Source: Pelargonium tetragonum
Lineage: Eukaryota > Streptophyta > Magnoliopsida > Geraniales > Geraniaceae
Reading direction: 5' to 3'
Length of the DNA stretch: 42,639 bases
NCBI GenBank assembly: GCA_036897445.1
Contig: JAYMTL010000161.1
Coordinates: 1 to 42,639 of the forward strand
Positions 23,468 through 35,256 of this stretch are shown piece after piece (within the stretch, counting starts at the first letter, position 1; each line of letters begins with the position of its first letter). The translations under genes were made by a program, and so were the position numbers. The notes beneath the pieces are model-generated. The model was not told where the DNA came from. It was given only the letters and a program-made list of their open reading frames with translations, and ran no database searches.

Positions 23468-23933
23468 AGAGCTTTGAGGCTTACTTTTATTAAGAAAACA
23501 CCAAACTTTTTTGACTTCTGTGTTTTTCTTGAACATACTCCCACTTCTGAGCTAGACTCTCTACCTGTATACTTCTCTTAGGAGCTACGTAGTGTTTTTT
23601 TGTTAGGCTTAGGAAGTCTATTCCCTAGTACTTTAATATTATTAGTAGCCCCCTATTTTTAGTCTTTAGTAGTTAGTTATAGATATAGAGAGTAATAGAA
23701 CTAGGACTATAGTAGTAGTTTGTTCTAGATAGTATAATAGATCCTGTTTTGTTTAAGCCGGTCTTGTATGTTTACCTGACTGCACACAGCACATCGAAGG
23801 GAAGGCAATGGAAGATAGTATATTGAGCATACCAACTTACGATATAACCACCAATTCTTCTTTGACTTAGACGTAAATGTACCCATATATCTTTTCTCGG
23901 GCGGGTACGCAGATTGCAAACAGATAGGCTTTT
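23468..23933 (-). other. Stretch without any TCA (no minus-strand TGA)
   Basis: No TCA occurs over about 466 bases, so all three minus-strand frames lack TGA, where eight or nine are expected. It includes the TAG-dense tract at 23,641-23,740. Like 10,498-11,063, this may mark loss of CpA in favour of TpA, or an old minus-strand coding relic. No protein family was recognised. Confidence 0.45.
23641..23740 (+). repeat. TAG-dense low-complexity tract
   Basis: About 15 TAG triplets occur in 100 bases, against about two expected. They appear as TAGTAG, TTAGTT and ATAGTA pieces in mixed phase. It reads like a degenerate trinucleotide repeat. A similar tract lies at 28,018-28,200. Confidence 0.5.
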
Positions 23934-23995
23934 CATCGTCAATTATGGAATCTGGGCAATGCGGGGTCAAGCAAGTAATCTTTCTTTTATTCTAA
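23725..23995. pseudogene. CpA/TpG-rich island with open frames on both strands
   Basis: From about 23,745 the DNA changes: CA and TG become frequent and TpA falls to about the level of ApT. An 81-codon minus-strand frame (23,970 down to 23,725) and a roughly 58-codon plus-strand frame without an early ATG (about 23,819-23,995) both run open across it. The minus frame has Cys pairs near its ends and a basic, aromatic middle (KSKKNWWLYRK). The plus frame has VPIYLFSGGYADCKQ followed by a Ser-rich part. I recognise neither, and at most one can be real. The island looks like a fragment of ordinary, formerly coding DNA that was little touched by the bias around it. Confidence 0.3.
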
Positions 23996-24394
23996 AAGTT
24001 GTGTTATGAATAGTAACGAGCAAAACCCTAGCTGTTATAATTTCCCTAAGCAGTTCTACCCGAAAACGAGACGACAGACAACTCGCAGAAGTCCCAGCCC
24101 AGGAGCTTCTTGCTTCCTTCCCTCTTAGACGATGCGGAAAGTTCAAACTTTTTTAAGAAGGATTTCTTTTCCTTTTTTAGTCATTAGTTAAATATCTTAT
24201 AAAGATCTTTTTCTTTTAAATTCCCGTATCTACAAAACTATTTAGAAAACAAAAAAGGGTTTTCTGGACGCAGTGTAGATAGGAGATTTCGTTTAAACAA
24301 CTACTATTTTACTTATATACCCTCTCGATACGGAGCATCCGAGTTAAATGCTCGAATAGTTTTTAGGTATCCTTTAACAATTAAACTTACAGCT

Positions 24395-24455
24395 TCCAGA
24401 CAAGAGACTCAGATAATCTCTTTTTAGGTACTAACCAATTGCTCCACCGCAGAGT
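24395..24455 (-). tRNA. Weak tRNA-like sequence
   Basis: On the minus strand, GGAGCAATTGGTTAGTACC resembles a tRNA D-arm with a GG-containing nine-base loop; three of four stem positions pair, counting one G-U. Downstream at 24,404-24,420 lies a five-pair stem GAGAT/GTCTC with a seven-base loop TATCTGA, which extends outward by two more pairs. However, U33 is missing, about six extra bases separate the two arms, and no T-arm is convincing. It is probably a relic or a chance match. Confidence 0.22.
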
Positions 24456-27400
24456 TTGATTTTAGATGTTTATAGGCTAGCTCCTTACAATTCTACTCGC
24501 CTTTGTCGAATGTAAACTGGATTATTAAAAGCCATAAGCTAAGGGGGTGCCCTCCAAAAATAACAGATATTTCACTTCCTATCTTTTTCTAGATTTCAAG
24601 TGTAAACTTAAGGTAGAGTTTTGATTCAAATTATCTAAGCTTTTTTCATTTCACTAAATAAAATTTCTCGGCTATAAAGTCTTATTATTCTTGAACTTTT
24701 CTCTTAAGGAAACTCACTGTGGGGGCTTTTGTAAAGAATAAGGCTCCCGTCAAGTTTTAGGGACAACAAACTTTGTTTTTGGTAGAATACCCTTAAGTAC
24801 AGATCTTATGCTTTTAAAGCTAAGGAAGTACCTCTCAATCCCTATAAATTAGGTTGGGGCTACAGCTTTCCGGATTTAGTTACATCTACCAGAGTCTTTC
24901 GTCTTACTTTTCTTAATTAGTTAAGGAGTAAATAGAAGATGGATTTCTTCTTTCTTAAACGAAAAAGGGGCGAATACTCTAAATTTGAAAATTACATAAG
25001 CAAGAAGTTAATTATGAATTTACGTTGTATTACTTTTAGAATTCCCAACACAAGTTTAGGATACATAAAAATAGAAAAAGAAATTCTATTGAGTTTCTTG
25101 TTGATCATGAAAATTCCTGCGCCTTACTGCTGCCTTGGCCTGGGACATTGTGCCCATTTTCTACTAAGAGAAGCTTCATGAACTAGTAAGTAGGATTCTC
25201 AAAACTCACTAAAAGATTTGACTGTGACAATTCACTTTAAAGAAAACTTAGTAATTCTAACTAGAACTGCAGTTAATTCAACATAAAGATTTTCTATAGA
25301 GTATTCCTCTTCTTATTCTTACAGGTAACTTTGAAATTTTCATTAACAGGGAGTTAATGAAACCCTACTGTTATCTAATTTTTGTGATTTGACTTCTGTA
25401 TATTAAAGCTTGTATCTTATATTTTGTACTCATTAGCCAAATGATATGCGAAAACCCATTGAATAAGAATCCCAATGATAAACACGGATGCTAAAGATTT
25501 GGGGAAAATAACTGTTACTCGTATAAACTATAAACTCCATTATAACTATATCCCTTAGTTATAGAGTTTTTGCTAGGATATTTAGAACACAAAAAAGGAA
25601 ACGAGTGGGAGCCATAATATTTACATTTTTAGATGGGGTATCTCTTAAAGAATAAAGAGTAGCTCGACAGCTTTCGCCGTGGAAGGAATTGCCTTAGTAA
25701 CTTTAAATAAAGTCCCGCAAGCTTGCTTGGTTCACGAACGAGTCCATAAGATCTTGTGAACCTTTTCACTGAGTTCTCAGAAAGTCCTGACTAAAAGGTT
25801 AAGTTTAGTGTAAGGGGTCTTGTATGTAATTGAATGGGGCATCCCGAATTTGAGCATTTTTGAGGAGTTTCATGATGGATCACGGACATCTAGTAAGCAC
25901 GAATAGATAATGATTAGCGTTTATAGACAAAAATGATATAATGATGAAGACTTTTTCCATCTCTTCCATTGGAAATTTTCTCTTTAGTTTTACTGAATCG
26001 TTTATTTAACGAGACCTTGAACCTGTGGCATTCCTATACATACTTAAACGCTCTGTTAACTTGATATTAGGATAATCGTCTATACTATAACTAACAAGAA
26101 ATTCTTATTGGATATAAAAAGAAAAGTTAAGATTGGCTTCTACTATCTACTTAGTAAGGAGTGCGCAGAGGAATAAGTGCTACTTTCAAGGACTCATAAC
26201 CGATTAGATCAAAACAAGGGTTCTGGCAAATAACTTTTAATAAAAAAGCGTAATGTAATTATTATACTATATAAAATATGTCAGGTTTACTGAAAAGCTA
26301 GTCTTTCTCTACACTCTGCATACTCTATTCATTTAGGATATTTAGTTTAAATGGATCCTGTATGGAAATCCTTCTCCTTACTCATATTGTACCCCTTAAC
26401 CCCCTATCACCGCAGTAGGATGTGGAACCTCAAATTTCTCAGCTTTATCAAGGAGTTCCCTGGTCGATAGCCTAAGATCAGGATAAAGATTCTTTATTAG
26501 TGTTCAGTTCTGTATTATATCCCGGTTCTCCTCCCTTCTTAGATTAATTACACCTTTTGAAGCTGAAACTGTTATACTTATACTTGTGCCTTTACTTACT
26601 ACCTCCAACATTTTTGAAATCCAAATAAAATGAACACCCCCTTAGCTCTACACTAAAATATCCTTGTAGGAAACTAATTTTAAGCTGAATAACAACAACG
26701 CAACTAGAAAAAACTCTAGTTTTATTTACTGAACTGCAAACAAAAAACAAATTTCCCTGCCGCCTTGACTTTAGCGTAGAAACCTGAAGCAAAGGAACAC
26801 AAAACTTCCTCATTTAACAGATAAATACTCTAAGTAAGGAATAACAAAAACTGAAAATTCTCTCAACCATGCACCGTAGTAAGCCCCTTTAACTAGCTAC
26901 TATTTTCTAAAAAAGGTTTATTACAGAAGCGTAAAAGACCCTGGTCGCAAGAGTTTACTATATTCTATAAACGGAGCTCCCTAAACTATATCTTAAAAGT
27001 TTTAGGAGTATCCCTTTGAGGCTATCGTAAGACAAGGGTTCTAATCTTATTAAAAATTCCTTAAAAAGGGAGTAAACTTTAAAAAACTTCTTATCTTATT
27101 ATTCCTTGAATACCTTTAGCCGGAATACAGAAACACAAATAAGAGATCCTAGCTTCCCTTTTAACTAAGTCCGGGGCACTAAAATATAGGAGGACCCTAT
27201 CCTTTGTTAAGCCCGTGCCTCGCTAAAAGGGGGCTCTTAATGAACTTGTTTACTTGTTAAGCAAAAACCCTGAATAAAAGCTAAATATAACAAACTCATT
27301 AGAACCATACTAAAACTTATTGTAAGATCCTTTCCGCGCCACGTGATTTAATGCACCTCACAATTTTCTACATAGGAAGCTTTTTGAGTCGATATTCCCC

Positions 27401-28017
27401 CTAAATTTGTATTTGCTTCTATTCTATTTGGTAACTTTCTATATTTACTAGCCCAAGCTAGGATACTCTAAAGCATAACATAAGGAAAACCCTCTCTTCT
27501 TTGCAACACCTTTTTTTACTAATACCTAGAAAGCTAAAATGGGAATCCCTAGCCTAGCCAACTCTATTTTGTCTTATTCCGAGGAGCTATTGCCCTATCT
27601 TAGGAAGGTTTTTACCCACGAATCTTTCTATTTATAGTAGTAAGGAGCTATAGGGGTATATAAAGTCATTCTAGCTGTTAAGGGCAATCTCCTTTTGAAG
27701 TTGTGTTATTGCTTTAGTGGAGTTGAAACTCAGAAATTTTTATTATACATTTCCCGACGTAGCAAAGGGGCTTCTTGTATAGAGTGATTATAGAAATACG
27801 GACTCACATATACACGACACATACTCTTTTTATCGACTTACTTGCTTCTTGACTTTTGTATTCTTTGCTTTGTACTACCCCTCAGAGAGCTTTTGTCTTA
27901 ATCTTTATACATATACTCTTCTTGGTGTTATGGAGTTTATCTGTACTCTTGTAGCTTACATATATACTTATTGGATTGGCGTTTTTGTATTATATAGAGT
28001 CCCCTTTCTTATTTATA
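24456..28017. other. Gene-free AT-rich DNA
   Basis: No gene is supported. Frames at 24,939-25,181 (plus, 80 codons) and 26,592-26,813 (minus, 73 codons) have no recognisable domains. A patch near 25,830-25,970 is richer in TGA, ATG and CA than its surroundings, so it may be less mutated. GGTTCAC at 25,729 and GTGAACC at 25,756 form a seven-pair inverted repeat. A short copy of the dispersed repeat (TAATGTAATTA) lies near 26,251. Confidence 0.55.
26251..26261 (+). repeat. Dispersed repeat core, partial copy
   Basis: TAATGTAATTA matches the core of the copies near 4,481, 5,221, 15,094 and 15,150, but is preceded by AGCG in place of AAGG. An inverted partial match, TAATTACACC, lies about 285 bases downstream. 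Confidence 0.4.
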
Positions 28018-28200
28018 GCAAGTAGTTCCTTTAGTTATAGTTTTAGTATATATTCTAGTAGTTTAGTATTGTATTAGCTGTAGTATTACTCTTCAGTTAT
28101 TAGGTCTTTTTTAGTATAGTAATGAAAATAATAATGGATAAATTCTCAAGACAAGAGTAGGGATATAGTAGGAGTCTTGAACTGCTCTAGTATAGTATAA
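28018..28200 (+). repeat. Second TAG-dense low-complexity tract
   Basis: About 12 TAG triplets occur in the first 105 bases and several more follow to 28,200. Pieces such as TTAGTATATA and TCTAGTAGTTTAG recur in mixed phase. The T-rich lead-in from 27,800 has few TCA, so the minus strand has few TGA. It is compositionally a sister of 23,641-23,740. Confidence 0.45.
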
Positions 28201-31200
28201 GGGTCCTTGTTGTTACTGACATAGGAAGGCGCCTTCTAGATTAGAATGAGTCTCCCTAGCGTGTGTCGAGGGGGTCTTTAGCGTAGTCTTTTAGATAGTA
28301 TATTCATACCTACAGACCTATTATTAACCTACTTCATACCTATGACTTCCGGCTGCTACAAACTTTTATGGGCTATAACTGCTCTTATTCTTTTACTTTA
28401 TAAATCTCGGAATAGAAAAATGAGATAGCCCTAAACTCCCCTTTCTGGCAAATCCCTGTAAAAGCGGAAGACTAATACTCAAATGTAGGACTCTTTTTAT
28501 CATTCTCCGATTCCTTATTTAAGCTTGAGTGTAGCAATTTAAACCCCCGTATATAAGAGAGCCCTCCCTAAAATGACTGAATTCCTGAATAGAGATTCCA
28601 TCTTTTACTACAAAAGCAAGAATAACTAAAAGTATAGCTGGGATATTCATAAAGGAGTAAGTGTAAATATTTTATACAGTGTACTTTATTAGGTTTTTAG
28701 GACTCAAGCATGCTTGCATAAATGAAATGTACGGTCCTCCAAGGAATAACTATATAGGCCCTAACTGCCGGAAATACTAAAAACCCTGCTCGCGGAAAAC
28801 GGAATCTATAATTCCAGTGTTTACTACAAAAATGGCATCTTTACAAGGGTCTGCAAATAGAAATGTAATTGGAAGGATGCTCTTACAAAAAGAGAGAAAC
28901 TACGACTAAAAAAACTTTTCAGTATTCTACAGTCTAAAAAGTAGAAGCTCTGAGTCACTTATTCAAGGACTCAACTCGGAGGGTATATCAAGTAAGGAGC
29001 CGCATACCCTGTAAAATGAGAATAAAGTCCTTTATACTAACACCCAACATGGGAAAACTTCCTTTAAGTCGAGTCCATTCTCTAAAATTTCTGCCTTTTC
29101 GGAGCATTTACTACTCAATCTTTCCCTCTTAAAATCTTTCTACTTTAGTTTAGATTGCCATTTTTTACGAAGGCTTTTCCGCTTTTATCATATGTAATTA
29201 AAAATGAATAAGAAAATCTTACTTTTTTATATCTACCAATATCTAGCGGAGTCTAACTTATTACTATTCTGTAAAGTTTTTCCCGCTTATACCCGCCAAA
29301 CCTTGTTTTAACAAGAGTTCTAGCAATTCAGTACTCCCCCTTTAGTTTCAAAAAATTCTTTGCCTCTGGAAACACCAAGACACTTAATTAGCCAACATCT
29401 ACTTCTTTCAAATTGACTTACTTCTTATTTTCTGTATCATAGCTTGTTTACTGCCTAGACCTTTACTATTCTGTAAACCTTTCTTAAGAGCTATCATCAC
29501 CCTCCTGTCTTATAACCTAGACTTGTAGCTACTGCATTCCCCATCTATAGATCTGCAGCTGAAGAAGGAGAAGAAACCCCTAAAAACTATGAGTTATTAG
29601 CCTAGAAAACCCAAAAATTCCTTTTTTAATTAGCATTAGACGAAATTTTAAGGGCTTGCCCAGCTCCTATATTTGTTTTATAGAATCTTATTATTTAACT
29701 AAAACCACAACCTCTTCGGAGGGTTGTATTTTATGGAGGAAATGGGTCTCCTTTTTAAAAGGGGATTTCCAGGTCGTAATTTCGCATTTCCTTACTAAAC
29801 TCTCGTAAGGATAAATTTTTAAATAAATAAGTCCAGGCAGGGTCCTCTAGATTCCAATCTGTGCAAATTGGGACAAATCCAGGTAAATAAGTTTGCGAAT
29901 GTCCAGCAAAAAGGGCCCTAATTTTAGGAAGAAATTTTAGCTAAATTAAGCGAGATTTTGAGGTTTTTAGTGTAATAGTTTGTTGTGAAGAAGCCTAAAA
30001 ATCCTGCTTTAAGTTCTTTACACTTTAAGTTCTTTACAAGTGTATTTCAGCTGGTTAGTAAGTAATGAGTTAAAATGGGTGTTACTTTATAAAAATGAGA
30101 TGGACATGGAAGCTAACAACAGGGTTTTTAGGGTCCCATTCAAAAGTAGAGACGTGACTTACAAGTTCTATAAAGGGGCGCCAACCTTTATCCATTTAAT
30201 AATATTTTGTAGAAAGCACTTTGTTAGTTTTGCACAAAACAAGGTTAATTGAGGCTACTTCTGTGAGTTACTCTTTACAAACTAATATAATGAAAACTCT
30301 AATTTGCGCTCCCCTATCCGCTGTAGATGTATGCTTTGAAATTTCCAAAAAAGACCCCGTTTAGGATTTATTACGACACAAGGTACATTGAGTACAATAA
30401 CCCAAAAGATTCTATATTAGTGCCCCTGCAACGCGGGTCTTTTTTATTTTACAAAGCCATGCCCCACTTTTGACTCAGGCCCCTTGATCGAAAGGAATCC
30501 CAGGATAAAAAGGGTATCTTGCTGAAGAATGAAGAAAAAGAGTAAGTAATAACTTGATAAAAAACCTACTCAAGGATAAAAAACTTAGGTTTTGAGGTTA
30601 TGACAATGTAAATTAATACAAGAATCTAGGGCCCATATAGAGCTATACCTGTTAACAGCATATTCGAAGGGGTGTAAATAAAAAAACTAACTTCAAAGTC
30701 TACAAAAAAGACTAATTTGTTCGTAATTCGTGAAGAAGTCTTTCTCTGGGTAGGGTTCCCTAGATTATCCAACTTGAAGCCTTATAATATGTATAATAAG
30801 GGTTTCCTTGGGCGAGTCATTTACCTCATTAGAAGATTTGACTTTTAGGACCCCTTAATCACAAGGTAGACAAATATAGGAGAACCTCAGGTCAGGTAGA
30901 TACTTATGTATTTATTCTAAAAAAAAAAATGAATTTTGAAGCTTTTTTACGCGCTCTTTCTTTAGTCCCTTTTTTCTATATATCCTATAAAGTAAAGTGC
31001 TTAAATTCTTAATTCGCAGCTTTACTGCCAGGTTATTATAATAAAACACGAAAACCCTGTTGTCCTCTCATTCTAGATTTTGATTTAAAGATATTATACT
31101 TAAGCTATTTTTAATGTTTAGTAACTCTATATTTAGACCCGCTAGACTGACTCTATATTCTATAAATTAAATGCTTTCAAAGCAGCTAATCATGAAAAAC

Positions 31201-33289
31201 CGGAATAATAGGATACTTACTACATCTGAGGAATCGCAAAATTTCTTTATAATAGTATACTCCTAGTGCAACAGTGTTAGCTATTTAAAACGCTTAATAC
31301 AGAGTAGGAGAGAAATTCCTTTAGTTACAAACTCCTAATACTCTCTAACCCAAAGCTCCTATAGTAACGCCCCCTGAGCAATCTTAAAGGAAACTTTCTA
31401 TAATAAGTAGACCCGTATAATTTCCAAATTCTAAATAATTTTGGTTTCCTTCTTCAATTTGGTTGCGGGGTATAATCTACCGTACGCTACTTTTAAAGGA
31501 CTTATATATATAATATAATTAACCTATATACAAAACACGAGGGAAAAATACCAATACTTAAATAAAGCGCCAGGGAATTAAGATTTAGTTATTGCTTTTA
31601 ATCGGGCGTGCCCCCTTTCAAATTATGAAGCAAATTCTTAGAATTCTGTATTGTTTATCTCATTTTAAGTAACCTAAGACTCGCAAAAGTACTATGCGCA
31701 ATTCAATGCAGCCTTCTTTTTCTAAAAAAAAACTACTAATATTCCCCCAGAGGAGTCTTTATATATCCTTAATCTAAATTCTCAATGTCGAAAATTCAGT
31801 AACTACAGTGAGTTTGGAATAAAAGACTTTAGAAGGGGAATCTTTAAGCTTCCTCTGGTAATAAATCAAAGAAGAAACAAACTCCAACGCCTCTTATTTC
31901 TAATATTGGATAAAAAGGGCACCCCCGCTTTAGAGCTTTCCGTGCTCAACAATTCTCTTCAATTAGAGTTATTTTCTCTAAGTGCCCTATTAAACAGGGT
32001 CACGGTGCAAGAATCTTATATACCAAAGTCCTAAGCATTTTATATGGGTACCCTCCGGGTTAGTTTAACTAGGTTATCAAGTCTAAAATATTATCTCCGC
32101 GTTCAGCTTTTCAAAAGTTAATAAGATATCTTATAATTATAAAAAGTAACTCTAAAGAATTCTAAGATAAAATGTCCTTATTAATGAGTATAGTTTAAGT
32201 GGATAAAATTGTTATATTATTTTATATAGCAATTCTTTTTGCGTGCGATACTACTCCTTTGAAATTTAGCGGACAAAACTTTCTTGATCTAACAAAGCGA
32301 AGGGAAGCTTAAATAAAAGTACGAATCCTACAGGATTTTTATTATATATTACGGAGAAAAACTTGCTTAGTTAGATACCTGCTGTCTCTTTAGTCGGGGA
32401 GAGGGCTTTGGATTAACTGAATTTGTACAGGAATTTTTGGGTGTGTCTGAAGTCTTATAAATAAAAAGTACTTTTTAAGCAGTTGTGTATATTTATGGAT
32501 TATACTAGTGGGTCCTTTGTTCAGAATTCATTTTAAATAGAAAACTATGAGTTATTCTTTGATATCCCGGACCGAATAGGACAAAGCTAACTTAGGCTTA
32601 GCACCAGCTTTTTGGGTCTAATGTAAAACTAAAAGGCTACTCTTTTCAATAGGATGTTTTTATTTATGATTATGTAAAATTAATAACAGCAGTACTTATA
32701 AGAAAAAGAAGTATCTAACCTCGAGATGGGGTCTGTTAGGTTTTCTTGAACTCTATTTGGGTTATTCAAATCAGAGGGAATTCCGGGTTATAAGTAGATT
32801 TTAGGGCGGGTAGAGTAGTAAGCTCCTCAATTTTTGTAAAAAATGTGCAAGAGGGTTGCTAAAAATGCGTTATAACCCACGAAAACGCCCATAGAAGCGC
32901 TTTTTAAAAATTAGGTAAACGGACACAAAAGTAATGTACATACCAAGGAATTGCCAACAAAAAAGGATCATAGCTGCTTTCTGTAGATTGTCAAAAAGGA
33001 GGAAAAACCCGGAGAGAGAATGGAAATTTCTCTAAGTGAAAAGTACTGAAGTTATAGACGGAGCCTAAGGGGATACCCTTTTTAAAGATTTAATAATTAG
33101 AAGTAGAAGTTTACTTGGAATTTTACTACGCTTAAATCGTACTTAATGAATTTGGCGGATATCGCTACAAAAAAGAGATTTATAACAATTAACAAAGTAA
33201 CATTCTATACACTTTCTTTTCGAAACTTCCTAACCGTCTAGATAAAATATCAAGCAAGTTAAGAAGGCTGAAAAGAGAGCTATAGCTAT
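28201..33289. other. Gene-free AT-rich DNA
   Basis: No gene is supported. A forward 70-codon frame at 30,040-30,252 (hydrophilic middle, two short hydrophobic stretches) has no recognisable family. GGGCCC occurs at 29,913 and 30,629. A 16-bp tandem duplication lies at 30,007-30,038. ATGTACGGT near 28,727 is a group II domain V-like fragment without its partner strand, so it is not called. Confidence 0.6.
30007..30038 (+). repeat. Perfect 16-bp tandem duplication
   Basis: CTTTAAGTTCTTTACA occurs twice, head to tail, without a mismatch. Identity between the two units suggests a recent slippage or duplication event compared with the heavily scrambled background. Confidence 0.8.
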
Positions 33290-33670
33290 GAGTGTAGGTC
33301 TGCGTAAGAGTACAGGTGTAAAGTAGAAGACTAGGGGTCGGGCTATCACGAAGAGTCATAGTCTAGAAAAAGAAGTAAGCCGCAGGAAGATGGGTGCTTT
33401 AGGGTATCTATGCTCTATCATTATACTACTTTGCATCTCCCTCCGCTAAGTTGCAGTTGGGAACAAAAAATATTATACTATTATCTTTCTCTTCTCTATA
33501 TACTAGAACTCTAAGAATAAGAGGTAAAACCTTAAATACATAATAATACTTGCTACTAAAAAGGAATATACCTTAATAAGAATAGAGCTCCTATACCTAA
33601 AAAATTTTCTTACAGGTCTAATTACTCCAATCTAATAAGGAAAGTAATACAATACTAATCAATAGCTATA
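33290..33670 (+). other. Purine-rich stretch without any TGA
   Basis: About 380 bases lack TGA in all three forward frames, where about seven are expected, while TAA, TAG and CTA are abundant. The texture resembles 10,498-11,063. No frame or family was recognised. The minus-strand frame at 33,666-33,869 just beyond it is short and hydrophobic and is not called. Confidence 0.4.
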
Positions 33671-34900
33671 ATGAAGAATTTGCTACAGGCAACAGAACCC
33701 ATAGGATAAGTACAGCTCCTAATAAAGAAGGTTCAGGTATTAAGACTAGGAAGAAAGTTACTACCAAAAAAGAGAAAAGTAAGCTATAGAAGAGTAACGA
33801 TTTATGTTTAGAGTGAAGAATTGCTTTTGTGTTCCTTTTTTCTAGGGGTTTTAATCCAGATAGTAACAAAGATGGGAGTCTAAAAAAACTAAAGTAAAGT
33901 TTTTGTTTCTATTAGAGAAGTATAAGGTTAACTAGGCAGGAGTTTTACAAGTTAAGGAAGTCCGCTAAAGAAAGTCTAGCTACTTGATTAGTTGTAATAT
34001 CCTCAAACCCCTGACAAAAATAGATAATATCTAAATATCTAAGGAAGGAAGTAAATTATCTGTAGTCTATATTCGTGTTTATAACACAGAAGGTGGAAAA
34101 AAGGAGACGGGACTCTGTAAATTTATAGAAGCCAGGCGAAGATTTTATTATAATAAGGAGGTTTCAGATCTAATGTCTAATGGGGTTCTACTTAGGATTT
34201 CAATCAATTTACCTTGAATAGAGTAAAGGGTACTATGTATATTTCTCTTGTACTGGTAGTTTTTTATAATTCGAAAGTGAAGTCTAGTTTAATAAGCCAT
34301 TTTTCTCTCCTTTGTTAAGGAATAGGAGTCCCTCTGGAATTATACAATATCTAACCAGCCACGCCCGATGAATAGCTACTGAAATATTACTTAAAATTTG
34401 CAAGGCATACTTCACCGGCAGAAAACCTTTACTAAAATTAGAATCTTCTGTTGTGTTAAGTACTTTAAATCACAATAAAGCAAATAGTAGAAAATTTCTG
34501 GATTCATAATTATATAATGTAATAGGACCTAGAAGAAAGAGAGCAAGACTCGAAGTATCCTATTCTAGATAAAACTAAAAGCTGGTAAGACTTTGATGAA
34601 AAAGATAAGATGCAGGTTTATGATAGGAGTACTAAAAAGTGAAATGAAAAAGGGGTGCCTTACTCTAGTAGGGGTATTCCGAGTTCACCTTGATTGGTTT
34701 GAGGAAAGTCTAAAAAAAAGTTCTCCTCAACTCGACAAAGACAAAAAAGCTTAACCAAACCTTACTGATGGAAGGAAGCTCCTTGTTTTCTGAATAAGAG
34801 GTTTTATCCTATAAATTTAGGGTTACCCCCTATTATCTTTTATTAAATCCAATCGTAAACCCAGACCCAGAGTACATGAATTCTTGTGCTAAATCACAAG

Positions 34901-34922
34901 CGATATATATATATATATATCG
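34901..34922 (+). repeat. (AT)9 run bounded by CG
   Basis: Nine AT units are flanked by CG on each side, making the whole 22 bases a perfect palindrome. It is the only obvious dinucleotide microsatellite of this length in the window. Confidence 0.85.
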
Positions 34923-35210
34923 TAGGACTCGAATAGAATTCTATACTTGAAGAGAGCCACTTACGGGATTTTCCATTTCGCCTTTAGTAAGTTATTCTTG
35001 GGGGAACCCTCCCTTTCGAAGACAGGAGTTTATACTTGTTAGGAGTTATACTAATGAGTTAAAAAGGGCCCAGGCACTCCACCTAAACTATCTATCATTT
35101 TCCTCGCTCGCTGCTGTAGCTATAGAGTCTCTTACTAATTCCGGCTGTTAAGTCTAAACAACGGGTGTGGTATCGAAATCTGGATATTTATTACTTTTTC
35201 GGTTAAGGCA

Positions 35211-35256
35211 TACAGGAGGTAGGTATCTCTAATAGACCTCTTAAAACCCTCCTGTA
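35211..35256 (+). repeat. 9-bp perfect inverted repeat
   Basis: TACAGGAGG at 35,211-35,219 pairs with CCTCCTGTA at 35,248-35,256 around a 28-base loop. No gene is adjacent, so a regulatory role cannot be argued. Confidence 0.5.

Noticed and set aside
28715-28745. ATGTACGGT, like the 3' strand of group II intron domain V
   Set aside because: The 5' strand is absent upstream and a nine-base match is expected about this often by chance.
34901-34922. (AT)9 palindrome as a replication origin or cruciform
   Set aside because: A simple microsatellite explains it; no surrounding repeats or protein-binding motif array supports an origin.
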